Part shown: one piece after another, positions 46,014-54,929 of the stretch
Layout of the letters: the number at the start of each line of letters is the position of its first letter
Position numbering within the stretch: position 1 is the first letter of the stretch
Origin: Gemella haemolysans
GTDB taxonomy: Bacteria > Bacillota > Bacilli > Staphylococcales > Gemellaceae
Direction: 5' to 3'
DNA: 64,000 nt
NCBI RefSeq assembly: GCF_028308085.1
Contig: NZ_JAQMFS010000027.1
Location: 1-64,000 of the forward strand
Translations under genes and position numbers: made by a program
Notes under the pieces: generated by a model
Told to the model about the DNA's origin: nothing
The model's input: the letters and a program-made list of their open reading frames with translations, nothing else
Database searches by the model: none

Positions 46014-47000
46014 TTATTTGTATTTTTTTAGTAAATTTTCTACTTTCTCAACATATAAATCTCGAACATTTTGAGGCGCTAATATTTCTATATCGTTACC
46101 TAAAGAGAAAATCCAACCTAAGAAATGACCACTACACATAACCTCTACTGAAGTTTGATAAATATCATCTTTTTTATGAATAATAATATCTTTTCCAAAT
46201 CTATCAACGATTGCTCCTATTAATGATTCTTTAAACTCTAAAGTCACTTTTTCTAAAGTTCCACCATACATACCAAATATTTTCTTCGAATAACTAGATA
46301 TATCTTCTTTTTGAAACTTTTCATGACCCACTCTGTCATCATTAGCAATAACAACATTTCGCATTTTATCAACACGATAATTTTTTATCAGCTCTGTCTT
46401 AGCATCAAAAGCAACCATATAGTAATTTTCATCATTCCATACAAGAGCGAATGGACTTACATTATAGACTTCACCATTTTTTCTATCAATCATCTGTTTT
46501 TTATAATTCCATTGCCAATAATTAAAATCAATTTTCTTATTTTCTGCAATTGCATTGTGAATTGCATCAACATTGTAATAAATATTTTCATTTATATATT
46601 TGTTTTCTTCGAAAGAATATACCTGTCTTTGAATTTTCTGAGCTTGTTTTTTACTCGCTAATTTCTTCAATTTTAAAATCAGGTCTCGTGATTTTTTTAC
46701 AGTTAGAAACTTACTCGCCTGGATTACATCGATTAGCATCTTCACCTCAGCAAGCTCAAATTCTCTTTCCACTAATGCATAGATATTCTCACGACCATTC
46801 TTTTCAACAACAATATTAAATCCATAATCTTGTATTAATTCTATATCTTTATATAGAGTTTTTCTCTCAACAATAATTTCTTTTTTCAAGAGTAAAGTAG
46901 TTAATTCTTTCACACTTAAATAAGTATTTTCATCGCTATAGTCTCTTAATATTTCTAATAGGTACAATAGCTTTAATTTTTGATATCTTCCTTTTTCCAT
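46014..47000 (-). CDS. WYL-domain transcriptional regulator
   Basis: The 328-residue protein has an N-terminal winged helix-turn-helix (about 1-75, with LSVKELTTLLLKKEIIVERKTLYKDIELIQDYGFN), a linker, and a WYL domain (about 140-235, with FALVWNDENYYMVAFDAKTELIKNYRVDKM) plus a WCX-like C-terminal part. WYL regulators sense nucleic acid or nucleotide signals and often control DNA damage or phage defence genes. It lies 40 bases downstream of a HIRAN-like gene, with a 20-base palindrome between them, which may be its own operator. No defence genes are adjacent. Confidence 0.88.
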   Translation of the reverse strand: MEKGRYQKLKLLYLLEILRDYSDENTYLSVKELTTLLLKKEIIVERKTLYKDIELIQDYGFNIVVEKNGRENIYALVEREFELAEVKMLIDVIQASKFLTVKKSRDLILKLKKLASKKQAQKIQRQVYSFEENKYINENIYYNVDAIHNAIAENKKIDFNYWQWNYKKQMIDRKNGEVYNVSPFALVWNDENYYMVAFDAKTELIKNYRVDKMRNVVIANDDRVGHEKFQKEDISSYSKKIFGMYGGTLEKVTLEFKESLIGAIVDRFGKDIIIHKKDDIYQTSVEVMCSGHFLGWIFSLGNDIEILAPQNVRDLYVEKVENLLKKYK

Positions 47001-47013
47001 AAATTTTGCTCCT

Positions 47014-47033
47014 TATATACACATATGTATATA
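47014..47033 (-). promoter_or_regulatory. Operator-like palindrome between the HIRAN-like and WYL genes
   Basis: TATATACACATATGTATATA is a 20-base inverted repeat with a single mismatched pair near its centre. It lies 13 bases upstream of the WYL gene and just ahead of its ribosome binding site, after the HIRAN-like gene's stop. Autoregulation by the WYL protein is an inference. Confidence 0.5.
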
Positions 47034-47040
47034 ATAACAA

Positions 47041-47376
47041 CTATTTACGAATTTTTCTATTACTTTTATGTATTTTCACATCTCTATTAACAACTTCTGC
47101 GATTACAGAACCTCCAGTAACAAAACAAACTTTTACAAAAAATTTATCTCCAACTTTATCGTAAATTCTTCCTGCACTTTTCGTACCTTTGGCAACAGTT
47201 CTACAAGAATTTCCTACATAGCCAACTTTACCGAAAGTTTTCATCATAACTTTAATAGCTTCTTCATCATAGTCGTTATCAAACTCTTTTTCACAACTGA
47301 TAACATCTCCCACTTTAAAAATTTTATTTCCAAAATAGTGTTCCATCCCTGTAATTGTAATATAATCATTTTCCAT
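47041..47376 (-). CDS. Small HIRAN-like domain protein
   Basis: The 111-residue protein resembles the HIRAN domain: ITGMEHYFGN, then KVGDVISCEKEFDNDYDEEA, then IKVM and GKVGYVGN, and a final strand pair with RIYDKVGDKFFVKVCFV. HIRAN domains bind DNA 3' ends in helicases such as HLTF, but stand-alone forms are common in bacteria and not characterised. The ATG at 47374-47376 has AGAGG 8 bases before it; a GTG three codons earlier is part of that site. It lies directly upstream of the WYL regulator and is probably in the same transcript. Confidence 0.7.
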   Translation of the reverse strand: MENDYITITGMEHYFGNKIFKVGDVISCEKEFDNDYDEEAIKVMMKTFGKVGYVGNSCRTVAKGTKSAGRIYDKVGDKFFVKVCFVTGGSVIAEVVNRDVKIHKSNRKIRK

Positions 47377-47460
47377 TTTAATCACCTCTTCGTTTTGTGA
47401 TTTAATTATAACAATCTATCTGTCCATTTTTTTGGACTCTATAAAATTTATTAAAAAAAA

Positions 47461-47493
47461 TTAGAACTTAGATTAAATTTAACCTAAGTTCTA
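47461..47493 (-). terminator. Terminator of ileS
   Basis: The minus strand has TAGAACTTAG/CTAAGTTCTA arms with a 12-base loop and then eight T, 17 bases past the ileS stop. Confidence 0.85.
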
Positions 47494-47509
47494 TATGTAA
47501 GTTATTCTA

Positions 47510-50242
47510 TTATTTGTTTAAGATGCTAGCACAACGTGGACATAAACCTTCTTCGTTTACTTCATCTACGATGTTCCAACAACGGTCACAACGATGTCCT
47601 TCTGCTTTAGTTACTTTAACAGTAGCAAGATCATAAGCTACACCATCGTTTTCTTTAACAGCAACTTTACTTACGATGAAGAATTGGTTTAAGTTATCAA
47701 CAGAGTTTAATAACTCAACTACTTCTGCATCATTACTGTATACTTCAACAGCTGCTTCTAGAGATTTACCGATAACTTTTTCATTACGGCTTTCTTCTAA
47801 TGCTTTATTCACATCATCACGAACTTCAAGAAGTTTATCCCATTTAGCTTCTAACGCAGCATCTTCGATTACGTTTTTAGCTGGGAAGTCAGTTAAGTGA
47901 ACAGACTCAGCATCTTCGTATGGCATGTTGTCATATACTTCTTCAGCAGTGAATGAAAGAATTGGAGCAAGTAATCTAACAGATTTACTTAATACTGTGT
48001 AAAGAACTGTTAGCATACTTAAACGTTTGTGAGAATCTTCACCTTCGATGTAAAGGATGTCTTTACCATAATCTAGGTAGAATGAAGATAATTCAACGTT
48101 GAAGAAGTTGATTAATTCAGTAGTAATACTGTTAAATTGATAGTTTTCATAGTAATCTAATACTTTAGCAACAACTTTTTCGAATTTAAGAACCATGTAT
48201 TTATCTAGTTCTTCAAGGTCTTCATACGCAACAAAATCAGTCTTATTGTTGAAGCTTCCGTTGAATAAGTTTCCTAGTAAGAAACGGAAAGTATTTCTTA
48301 TTTTTCTGTATGTTTCAGATACTTGTTTTAATATATCTTTAGAGATACGAACGTCTTGAGTATAGTCAACACTTGCAGACCATAGACGGATAATTTCAGC
48401 ACCTAATTCTTTACCTACATCGTTAGGAGAAATAACGTTACCTAATGATTTACTCATCTTGTTACCATTACCATCCATTACGAATCCAGCAGATACTAAC
48501 TCTTTATATGGAGCTACTCCTGATACCGCTACAGAAGTGATTAGTGAAGAGTTGAACCATCCACGGTATTGGTCACTTCCTTCTAAGTATAAGTCAGCTG
48601 GGTAAGTTAAATCTTCACGAATTGCACAACATCCTTGGTGAGATGTACCAGAGTCGAACCATACGTCCATGATATCCATCTCTTTAGTGAATACTCCGTT
48701 TGGACTTCCTGGGTGAGTGTATCCTTCCGGTAATAATTCAGAAGCTTCTTTGTAGAACCAAACATTTGATCCTTCTTCTTCAAAGATTTTCGCTACGTGT
48801 TCGATTAATTCGATATCTAAAATTTCTTCTCCGTTTTCAGCGTAGAATACAGGAATTGGCACACCCCATACACGTTGACGACTGATTACCCAGTCTCCAC
48901 GGTCACGAATCATGTTATATAATCTTGGTTTACCCCATTCACTGTAGAATTTAGTGTTGTCTACAGCTTCAAGTAATTCACTACGGAATGCATCAACAGA
49001 ACAGAACCATTGTGGTGTAGCTCTGAAGATAATTGGTTTTTTACTTCTCCAGTCATGTGGGTATGAGTGAGTAATATCTTCTTGTTTTAATAATGCTCCA
49101 GTTTCATCTAAGTGCGCAATAATGTCTTTGTTCGCATCGAATACGAATTTACCAGCGAATTGTCCAGCTTCTTCTGTAAGAACACCTTGGTTATCAACTG
49201 GTGATAATACTCCAAGTTTGTATTGTAATTGACCAACAAGATAGTCATCAACCCCGTGTCCAGGAGCCGTGTGTACTAAACCAGTCCCTGAATCAAGTGT
49301 TACATAATCAGCTAAGATTACTGTAGATGTTCTGTCTAAGAATGGGTGTTGACATAGTAAGTACTCTAAGTCTTTACCTACTAATACTTCACCTGTTTCA
49401 TAGTTTTCCCAACCGAATTTTTCAGCTAAGAATGCTACTCTTTCTTTAGCTACTAAGTAGCTTTCTCCGTTATATTTAACAACTTGGTATTCAAAGTCTG
49501 GGTGAACAGCAATACCTAAATTTGCAGGTAATGTCCAAGGAGTAGTTGTCCAAATAACAAACTTAGTTCCTTTTTCTACTGCACCATTTTCACTAACTAA
49601 GTCAAAAGCAACATAGATAGATGGTGAAGTGTGATCGTGGTACTCGATTTCAGCTTCAGCTAATGCAGATTCTGATGATGGTGACCAGTAGATAGGTTTT
49701 AATCCTTTGTAGATATATCCTTTGTCTACCATTTTACCGAATACACGGATTTGTTCAGCTTCAAATTTTGGATCTAAAGTTAAGTATGGGTTATCCCAAT
49801 CACCTAATACTCCAAGTTTTTTGAAGTCAGCACGTTGTTTATCAACTTGTTTTAAAGCATAATCTTTACATTTATTTCTAAATTTATTAGCTGGCATAGA
49901 TTTTCTATCAACACCATTGTTTACTAATACTTGTTCGATTGGAAGACCGTGAGTATCCCAACCTGGGACATATGGTGAAACAAAACCATTCATATTTTTA
50001 TATTTAACAATAAAGTCTTTTAAGATTTTGTTTAATGCGTGTCCAATGTGAATGTTACCATTCGCATATGGAGGTCCATCGTGAAGTACGTATGAAGGTT
50101 TCCCAGCATTTTTTTCTAAAATTTTGTTGTATAAATCCATTTCTTCCCAACGTTTTAGGAATTCAGGTTCTTTATTTGGAAGATTTCCACGCATTGGAAA
50201 CTTCGTTTTTGGCATTAATAATGTATCTTTTAATTCTACCAT
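47510..50242 (-). CDS. ileS: Isoleucine-tRNA ligase
   Basis: IleRS (910 residues) is a class I synthetase. It has the HIGH motif in [15 protein letters not shown], the CP1 editing insert (about 190-390, with [19 protein letters not shown]), the KMSKS motif in [10 protein letters not shown], and a C-terminal zinc finger with CDRCW and CPRCA. The start is the ATG at 50240-50242, with AAAGGAG 5 bases before it. The open frame extends five codons to a TTG, but that covers the ribosome binding site. A T-box with Ile specifier controls it. Confidence 0.97.
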   Translation of the reverse strand: MVELKDTLLMPKTKFPMRGNLPNKEPEFLKRWEEMDLYNKILEKNAGKPSYVLHDGPPYANGNIHIGHALNKILKDFIVKYKNMNGFVSPYVPGWDTHGLPIEQVLVNNGVDRKSMPANKFRNKCKDYALKQVDKQRADFKKLGVLGDWDNPYLTLDPKFEAEQIRVFGKMVDKGYIYKGLKPIYWSPSSESALAEAEIEYHDHTSPSIYVAFDLVSENGAVEKGTKFVIWTTTPWTLPANLGIAVHPDFEYQVVKYNGESYLVAKERVAFLAEKFGWENYETGEVLVGKDLEYLLCQHPFLDRTSTVILADYVTLDSGTGLVHTAPGHGVDDYLVGQLQYKLGVLSPVDNQGVLTEEAGQFAGKFVFDANKDIIAHLDETGALLKQEDITHSYPHDWRSKKPIIFRATPQWFCSVDAFRSELLEAVDNTKFYSEWGKPRLYNMIRDRGDWVISRQRVWGVPIPVFYAENGEEILDIELIEHVAKIFEEEGSNVWFYKEASELLPEGYTHPGSPNGVFTKEMDIMDVWFDSGTSHQGCCAIREDLTYPADLYLEGSDQYRGWFNSSLITSVAVSGVAPYKELVSAGFVMDGNGNKMSKSLGNVISPNDVGKELGAEIIRLWSASVDYTQDVRISKDILKQVSETYRKIRNTFRFLLGNLFNGSFNNKTDFVAYEDLEELDKYMVLKFEKVVAKVLDYYENYQFNSITTELINFFNVELSSFYLDYGKDILYIEGEDSHKRLSMLTVLYTVLSKSVRLLAPILSFTAEEVYDNMPYEDAESVHLTDFPAKNVIEDAALEAKWDKLLEVRDDVNKALEESRNEKVIGKSLEAAVEVYSNDAEVVELLNSVDNLNQFFIVSKVAVKENDGVAYDLATVKVTKAEGHRCDRCWNIVDEVNEEGLCPRCASILNK

Positions 50243-50261
50243 TTTTTCTCCTTTCAAAATA

Positions 50262-50282
50262 AAAAACTCTTAGTAAAAGTTA
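50262..50282 (-). terminator. T-box conditional terminator before ileS
   Basis: The minus strand has AACTTTTA and TAAGAGTT (one G-T pair), followed by TTTTTTATTTT, directly after the antiterminator element. Confidence 0.7.
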
Positions 50283-50455
50283 TAGAGGGCGAAATGTATC
50301 CACGGTACCACCTCTTTTAACTCCTACCAAGAGCACTTGTTTGTTCTATTAAAATTATTACACAATAAAGTGATAACTCCTATGCTTCTATAAAACTTTC
50401 CACCTACCAGTTTCTCTCTAAAACTCCACATAGTCGTCTTGTCTTTATTTACGAT
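50262..50455 (-). promoter_or_regulatory. T-box leader regulating ileS (Ile specifier AUC)
   Basis: On the minus strand the antiterminator core AGGTGGTACCGTGG lies at about 50301-50315. Stem I shows the AGAGAG bulge sequence and the apical CTGGT...GGTG part. AUC followed by A lies at 50372-50374 in the expected specifier position, matching Ile. Uncharged tRNA-Ile should allow readthrough into ileS. Confidence 0.93.
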
Positions 50456-50461
50456 ATGTAT

Positions 50462-50490
50462 ATTATATTACATCAAGATAAAACTTTCAA
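50462..50490 (-). promoter_or_regulatory. Sigma-A promoter of the ileS T-box transcript
   Basis: The minus strand has -35 TTGAAA (50485-50490), a 17-base spacer and -10 TATAAT (50462-50467). Confidence 0.75.
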
Positions 50491-50544
50491 GTCTTTTATG
50501 TGAATTTAATTTGAAATTATCTGAAAATATCATGAAATTAAAAA

Positions 50545-50622
50545 AAAGACTTTTAAAAACCTGCTATTAGAAAGACTCCATATGTAGAAGTTCTTCTAAT
50601 AATTGTTCATTTTCAAAAGTCT
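50545..50622 (-). terminator. Nested hairpin terminator after the YpmS-like gene
   Basis: Outer arms AGACTTTT and AAAAGTCT enclose an inner stem ATTAGAAGAACTT/ATTAGAA. The minus strand then reads CTTTTTTTTAA. It starts 8 bases past the gene's stop. Confidence 0.6.
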
Positions 50623-50630
50623 AATATTTT

Positions 50631-51275
50631 TTATACTCTTCGATATGCGTTAAAATTCTCCGCAGCATATTTCAAGGCTTTTTCTCTACTAAGTGATGCA
50701 GTCACATTAATATTACTTTCAGTAACCTCTATATTATCAACAACAACTGGTAAGTCAAGTGATTTAATAGTAATAGTATTACCGTTAACCCCTGCGCCAC
50801 TTCCAGTAAGTGCTTCTTTTAAATATTTTTCTAAAGCAAAATTTGGAATAGGCACCTTACCAATTTTAGCATCTTCCAATATTAAATCTACACTATTATT
50901 AGCACCAGTTACTTTTATATTAGTATTAATAATTGTATTCCAAGGTCCTAATTTAACAGGTAACTTTGCTTCAATATGATTATCGACCAGCTTATAGTTT
51001 CCATCTAGTAATTCCGAACTGGCTGGTACAGCATTCTTAAATATAGATAGAAATGTATTATTATTAATTTTCAATGATGTTTTAATATTTGAATCAACTA
51101 ATTTAAGATTTGAAATAAAATCTTCATTTAGATCCTCCAACTTAATCTTAGCATCATGATTTGCTAATTTTTCTGAATTATTTATACTTTCACTTGGTGT
51201 TAACGCATATGTTGCTCCACCACCAAAAAGAGCTAATACTATTAATAACGCTAGTATTTTTCTTAATACTTTCAT
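50631..51275 (-). CDS. Secreted or membrane-anchored protein, YpmS/DUF2140-like
   Basis: The 214-residue protein has one N-terminal hydrophobic helix (about 7-25) ending in ATYALTPS, which could be a cleavable signal or an anchor. The rest is extracytoplasmic and beta-rich, with alternating hydrophobic strands. LPVKLGPWNTIINTNI, LEDAKIGKVPIPNFALEKYL and KSLDLPVVVDNIEV recall the YpmS/DUF2140 family, of unknown function. I am not certain of the family. It is a single gene with a terminator and no obvious functional neighbours. Confidence 0.6.
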   Translation of the reverse strand: MKVLRKILALLIVLALFGGGATYALTPSESINNSEKLANHDAKIKLEDLNEDFISNLKLVDSNIKTSLKINNNTFLSIFKNAVPASSELLDGNYKLVDNHIEAKLPVKLGPWNTIINTNIKVTGANNSVDLILEDAKIGKVPIPNFALEKYLKEALTGSGAGVNGNTITIKSLDLPVVVDNIEVTESNINVTASLSREKALKYAAENFNAYRRV

Positions 51276-51431
51276 CTTTTAAAACTCCTTAGTTATTTTA
51301 AATTACATTATACTATAATATACCGAACTATACAAATCAAACTAAACAAACTATTTTCTCTATAAATATGTATCACTTCATGATTATATTTAATTTAAAT
51401 CCTTTTCAATTATAATATTTAATAAGTTCAC

Positions 51432-51482
51432 TTGAAATATCCTTTAATATATGTTAGTATATTTATATATGTTAGTATATTT
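51432..51482 (+). promoter_or_regulatory. SemiSWEET promoter with an 18-bp tandem duplication
   Basis: TTGAAA (51432-51437) is spaced 17 bases from TAGTAT (51455-51460). The unit ATATATGTTAGTATATTT occurs twice in direct tandem at 51447-51464 and 51465-51482 without a mismatch. This duplicates the -10 region. The ribosome binding site AAAGGAGAAGG follows at about 51494-51504. Confidence 0.6.
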
Positions 51483-51508
51483 CAATACTTTGAAAGGAGA
51501 AGGATAAT

Positions 51509-51766
51509 ATGAATACAAAATTTTTCAAAATACTTAGTTGGGTAGCAACATTCACAGCTATGCTAATGTATATATCATATATACCACAAATTTCAGAAAA
51601 TATACACGGTCATAAAGGAGACTTTATTCAACCTTTCGTTGCAGGAATAAACTGTACTCTTTGGGTACTTTATGCTCTACTAGGAGAAAAACGTGATTGG
51701 CCAATAGTTATAGCCAACTCACCAGGCATAATTTTTGGATTTACAGCTGCATTTACAGCTCTATAA
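51509..51766 (+). CDS. SemiSWEET sugar transporter
   Basis: The 85-residue protein has three transmembrane helices, the half-unit form of the SWEET sugar transporter. The PQ motif is in YISYIPQISENIHG, and FIQPFVAGINCTLWVLYALL is the second helix with the conserved Asn. SemiSWEETs act as dimers for facilitated sugar transport; the substrate is unknown. It is a single gene with a strong ribosome binding site and a strong terminator. Confidence 0.92.
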   Translation: MNTKFFKILSWVATFTAMLMYISYIPQISENIHGHKGDFIQPFVAGINCTLWVLYALLGEKRDWPIVIANSPGIIFGFTAAFTAL

Positions 51767-51777
51767 TATTATTAATA

Positions 51778-51801
51778 AACTGGCTTTTTTTAAGTCAGTT
51801 T
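51778..51801 (+). terminator. Terminator of the SemiSWEET gene
   Basis: AACTGGCTT and AAGTCAGTT (one G-T pair) close a T-only loop, followed by a long T run. Confidence 0.8.
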
Positions 51802-51927
51802 TTTTTTTTAATTTATTCCTAATTTATTATTTCAAAACTAGTAAATTTTAATGTACAAAATATATATTTTACGCTATAATAATTAGTAACCTTTTTAGGT
51901 AACGAATACATAAAGGAGATGATGTTT

Positions 51928-52977
51928 ATGAAAGAGAAAATTTCTATTAAGAATTTTACTATGAACGTCCTTAATGGTATCGCCCTAGGAACAGTTCTAT
52001 GTTTAGTACCAGGTGCCTTGCTTGGTGAACTACTTAAATATATAGGTAAGGTTTATCCTGCACTTGCGTTTTTATCATTATCAATAACAATTTCCAATGC
52101 TATGATAGGTTTAGCTTCAGGAATTATTATTGGATTATTCTTTAAATTTACTCCAGTACAAAGTGTATCTATAGGATTAGCTACTCTATTTGCGAGTGGT
52201 TCAATTATCCCTACTCCAGACAAAACAGGACTTATGTTAAAAGGTTCTGGAGATATCGTAACTATGATCTTTACAGCTGCATTAGCAACAATATTCATCC
52301 TTCTAATTGGAGATAAAGCTAAAAACTATGCTGTAATCATCCTACCTCCATTAACACTTGTTATTATCGGAGGTATTGGTAGATATACACTTCCATTCTT
52401 CTCTGGAGTAACTAAATTATTAGGAGATGGAATTAAACACCTACTTACATTACAACCTATCATTCTTACTATTCTTATCGCGATTATTTTCGCGTGTCTT
52501 GTAGTTTCTCCAATTACATCAGTTGGGGTAGCTCTCGCGATTAATATAGATGGAATAGCTTCAGGAGCTGCAAACCTTGGAATCTGTGCTTGTGGATTCA
52601 CACTTGCAATAGCAGGATGGGCAGTTAACTCTAAAGGAGTTTGCTTCGCACACTTTATCGGATCTCCGAAAATCTCGATGGCAAATATTTTTGCTAAGCC
52701 AAAAATTATGTTACCGGTCGTTTGTAGTGCTGCTGTTTCAGGAGTATTCGCCGCAATACTAAACATTAAAGGTACATCGATGAGTGCTGGATTTGGATTC
52801 AGTGGTCTAGTTGGACCATTAGCACACCTTGCGACTACTGACGGAAGTGCTTTAGAAATATTAAAAGCAGCTATCGTCTTCGCACTAATTCCAATAGTTT
52901 CTGGTTTCTTCTTCGTAAAACTATTTACAAAAATTGTACCAATTATTAAACCAGAAGATTACAAACTTAACCTATAA
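51928..52977 (+). CDS. PTS EIIC-type membrane protein (PTS_EIIC_2 family)
   Basis: The 349-residue integral membrane protein has about nine to ten helices. It resembles the PTS_EIIC_2 family of uncharacterised EIIC-like proteins, with NVLNGIALGTVLCLVPGALLGELLK at the start, IIGLFFKFTPVQSVSIGLATLFASG, ATDGSAL-type loops and GFGFSGLVGP. It has no EIIA or EIIB domain, and none is adjacent, so a phosphotransfer role is unproven. The start is the ATG at 51928-51930, with AAAGGAG 9 bases ahead; two earlier ATGs overlap that site. It ends just before a large repeat element. Confidence 0.8.
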   Translation: MKEKISIKNFTMNVLNGIALGTVLCLVPGALLGELLKYIGKVYPALAFLSLSITISNAMIGLASGIIIGLFFKFTPVQSVSIGLATLFASGSIIPTPDKTGLMLKGSGDIVTMIFTAALATIFILLIGDKAKNYAVIILPPLTLVIIGGIGRYTLPFFSGVTKLLGDGIKHLLTLQPIILTILIAIIFACLVVSPITSVGVALAINIDGIASGAANLGICACGFTLAIAGWAVNSKGVCFAHFIGSPKISMANIFAKPKIMLPVVCSAAVSGVFAAILNIKGTSMSAGFGFSGLVGPLAHLATTDGSALEILKAAIVFALIPIVSGFFFVKLFTKIVPIIKPEDYKLNL

Positions 52978-53284
52978 AATAATTTGAGATGGGCTGACCC
53001 AAAAGTCCTAAATTTTAATAAAGTGTGTATGAGAACTCATAGACGCAGTGGCTTATTGATATCTAAATTCGCTTTACAAAAGCTTTTTAGATATCTAATA
53101 ACCTGTGCGGGGTCGACTCGACAAAATCGATCTCTACGAAATCACGATTTTTGAGTCGCTCCCGTCTCCTTTTTTTATTTCCTAATCTAATTAAAGCCTT
53201 GCATAAATTAATCTCTTAAATTATAATGATAAAGTATTAATTTTTAAGTTATATATATTATCGACAAATTTAGAAGGAGTAGCT
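52978..53284. other. Intergenic region with a large composite repeat element
   Basis: This 307-base gap holds the composite palindromic element at 52986-53168 and a T-rich run after it. The rest (about 53180-53270) is AT-rich sequence ahead of the AGAAGGAG ribosome binding site of the octanoyltransferase gene. No open frame here looks real. Confidence 0.7.
52986..53168. repeat. Composite palindromic repeat element, copy B
   Basis: An outer stem GAGA-GGG (52986-52993) pairs with CCC-TCTC (53161-53168). Inside are a GGGCTGACCC arm, a long hairpin with TATT-GATATCTAAA and TTTAGATATC-AATA (about 53050-53100), and a third hairpin at 53109-53162. This third hairpin runs GGGGTCGACTC...AAAATCG to CGATTTTTGAGTC. 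It matches copy C at 56248-56302 and shares tips with copy A. The run CTCCTTTTTTTATTT after it suggests it also ends the EIIC gene's transcript. Confidence 0.65.
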
Positions 53285-54109
53285 ATGCTAGATCTTATTC
53301 GAAATAAAAAATTCAATGTCTATAAAACATTAAATATTGTAAATCCCCTAATACCTATTGCTACTGATGAAATGTTTTTACGTACAATTTCTGGGAATGA
53401 TGAGTGTATTTTACACATGTACACACTACCGAACTCAGCAATAATTGGAGCTCCAGATACACGTGTTCCATTTTTCGACGAAGCATTATTCGCTTTTTAT
53501 AGAAATAATATTATTCCAGCTGTTAGAAATATCGGAGGGCTAGGGATAATTTCAGATAAAGGTATATTAAATTTATCAATCATTATGAATAAACCAAAAG
53601 AAAACTTTTCAATTAATGAAGGTTATGAGCTAATGACAGATTTTATCAAAGCCGTCTTCCCAGAAGGTGCTAACAAAATTGAAGCTATTGAAATAACTAA
53701 TTCATACTGCCCTGGTGATTATGACCTAAGCATAAATGGAAAGAAATTCGCTGGAATTGCTCAAAGAAAGATCAAAGATTCAGTAGTTGTTTCTATATAC
53801 ATCAGTGTATTTGGAGATCAACAAAAACGTGCTAACATAATGCATGAGTTTTACGATATCGGAATTAAAGACCAACAGATAAATTACAAATATCCAAAAA
53901 TCGATCCGAACTGTATGGAAACATTAGAAAAACTTCTTCATAAAGAGTTTACTCTAGAGGATGTATATGAAAGAGTTGAAAAAGTACTTTATTCTCTAGA
54001 CTGTGACCAAGTTGAAGGGGAATACACAGAAGAAATGATAGAAGAATACAACAGTATCTTCGAACAGGCAAAAGAAAGAAATGAAAGTTACTTAGAAGGA
54101 AAATGGTAA
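53285..54109 (+). CDS. LipL/LipM-type octanoyltransferase (lipoate ligase family)
   Basis: The 274-residue protein has the LplA/LipB fold. The catalytic Cys142 lies in TNSYCPGDYDLSINGKKFAG, the motif of the Bacillus cysteine transferases LipL and LipM, with the substrate Lys region GKKFAGIAQRK. RNIGGLGIISDKGILNLS is the lipoyl-binding loop. LipL moves octanoyl or lipoyl groups from GcvH to E2 subunits. The choice between LipL and LipM is not decided; the sequence around the Cys looks more like LipL. No lipA or E2 gene is in the window. Confidence 0.82.
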   Translation: MLDLIRNKKFNVYKTLNIVNPLIPIATDEMFLRTISGNDECILHMYTLPNSAIIGAPDTRVPFFDEALFAFYRNNIIPAVRNIGGLGIISDKGILNLSIIMNKPKENFSINEGYELMTDFIKAVFPEGANKIEAIEITNSYCPGDYDLSINGKKFAGIAQRKIKDSVVVSIYISVFGDQQKRANIMHEFYDIGIKDQQINYKYPKIDPNCMETLEKLLHKEFTLEDVYERVEKVLYSLDCDQVEGEYTEEMIEEYNSIFEQAKERNESYLEGKW

Positions 54110-54151
54110 CCTCAGCACTTTATGAAGTCAGAATCTAAAATAATAAACATA

Positions 54152-54187
54152 AAAAAAGCTAGTCAGAAACAAATTCTAACTAGCTTT
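54152..54187. terminator. Bidirectional terminator
   Basis: Arms AAAGCTAGT-AGA and TCT-ACTAGCTTT lie between the plus-strand octanoyltransferase gene and the minus-strand DUF554 gene. Confidence 0.75.
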
Positions 54188-54199
54188 ATTTATATATAT

Positions 54200-54928
54200 T
54201 TATAATAAATGTAAAATCACATTTACCCAAAGCCAACTAAATGGCATAACTAATATCATCGCAGGTACCATATCTACAACCGGAAACATCTTAAGTTTCA
54301 ATATTCTAAATCCAGCTGCAACCATTAAGAAACCACCACACGCTTTAAAGTCATTAATCATTTCAGGTGTTGTCAGTGGAACTATTAAACCAGCTGATAA
54401 AAATAATAACGTAAAAATAACAAATTGTGGTACAGCTATTAGAGATACAATATACCCAAGATTACATGCAAAAATAGCAGCTGTAAAGAAATCCAGAATA
54501 GACTTCGTAATTAATAAACTAGGATCCCCTGTTATACCTTCACTAAGACTTCCATATATTCCCATTCCACTAGAACAAAATAACACAATAACCGTAATCA
54601 ACGTAGCTAAAAATTCAGTCTCTGACATAGAAGTATTTGTTTTTGGAACAACTTTCACCATAAGTTTTTGCAATTTTGCACAAGCTCTATATACTAAATC
54701 TCCAAGATTAAAGAATAATCCTACCAATGTCCCTATAATAATCGCGAATATTACCGCTGGCATATATTTCATAAGTCCAATTGACGCTATTCCCATTCCC
54801 ATTGAACAAAGTCCAAAAATCATATTTAATTGTTCTTTATACTTTTCTGGTAACTTATCTCCTAAAAGAGCTCCAGCTATCCCCCCTAAGAATATAGCAA
54901 TCGTATTAATCATTATTCCTATTGGCAT
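54200..54928 (-). CDS. DUF554 family membrane protein
   Basis: The 242-residue protein has about six to seven transmembrane helices. The start PIGIMINTIAIFLGGIAGALLGDKLPE and the repeated GMGIYGSLSEGITGDPSLL and GLIVPLTTPE loops match the DUF554/YdfK family, a putative transporter of unknown substrate. It starts one base after the upstream racemase gene, so the two are tightly coupled. Confidence 0.9.
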   Translation of the reverse strand: MPIGIMINTIAIFLGGIAGALLGDKLPEKYKEQLNMIFGLCSMGMGIASIGLMKYMPAVIFAIIIGTLVGLFFNLGDLVYRACAKLQKLMVKVVPKTNTSMSETEFLATLITVIVLFCSSGMGIYGSLSEGITGDPSLLITKSILDFFTAAIFACNLGYIVSLIAVPQFVIFTLLFLSAGLIVPLTTPEMINDFKACGGFLMVAAGFRILKLKMFPVVDMVPAMILVMPFSWLWVNVILHLL

Positions 54929-54929
54929 T

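Noticed and set aside
46311-46819. Plus-strand open frames of about 90-116 codons within the WYL gene
   Set aside because: They are antisense shadows of a clearly coding minus-strand gene and have no start signals.
51928-52977. Complete PTS sugar permease
   Set aside because: Only the membrane part is present; no EIIA or EIIB domain or gene is nearby.
53041-53168. Possible small non-coding RNA gene
   Set aside because: The hairpins fit a repeat element and terminator equally well, and no separate promoter was found, so it is listed only as a repeat.
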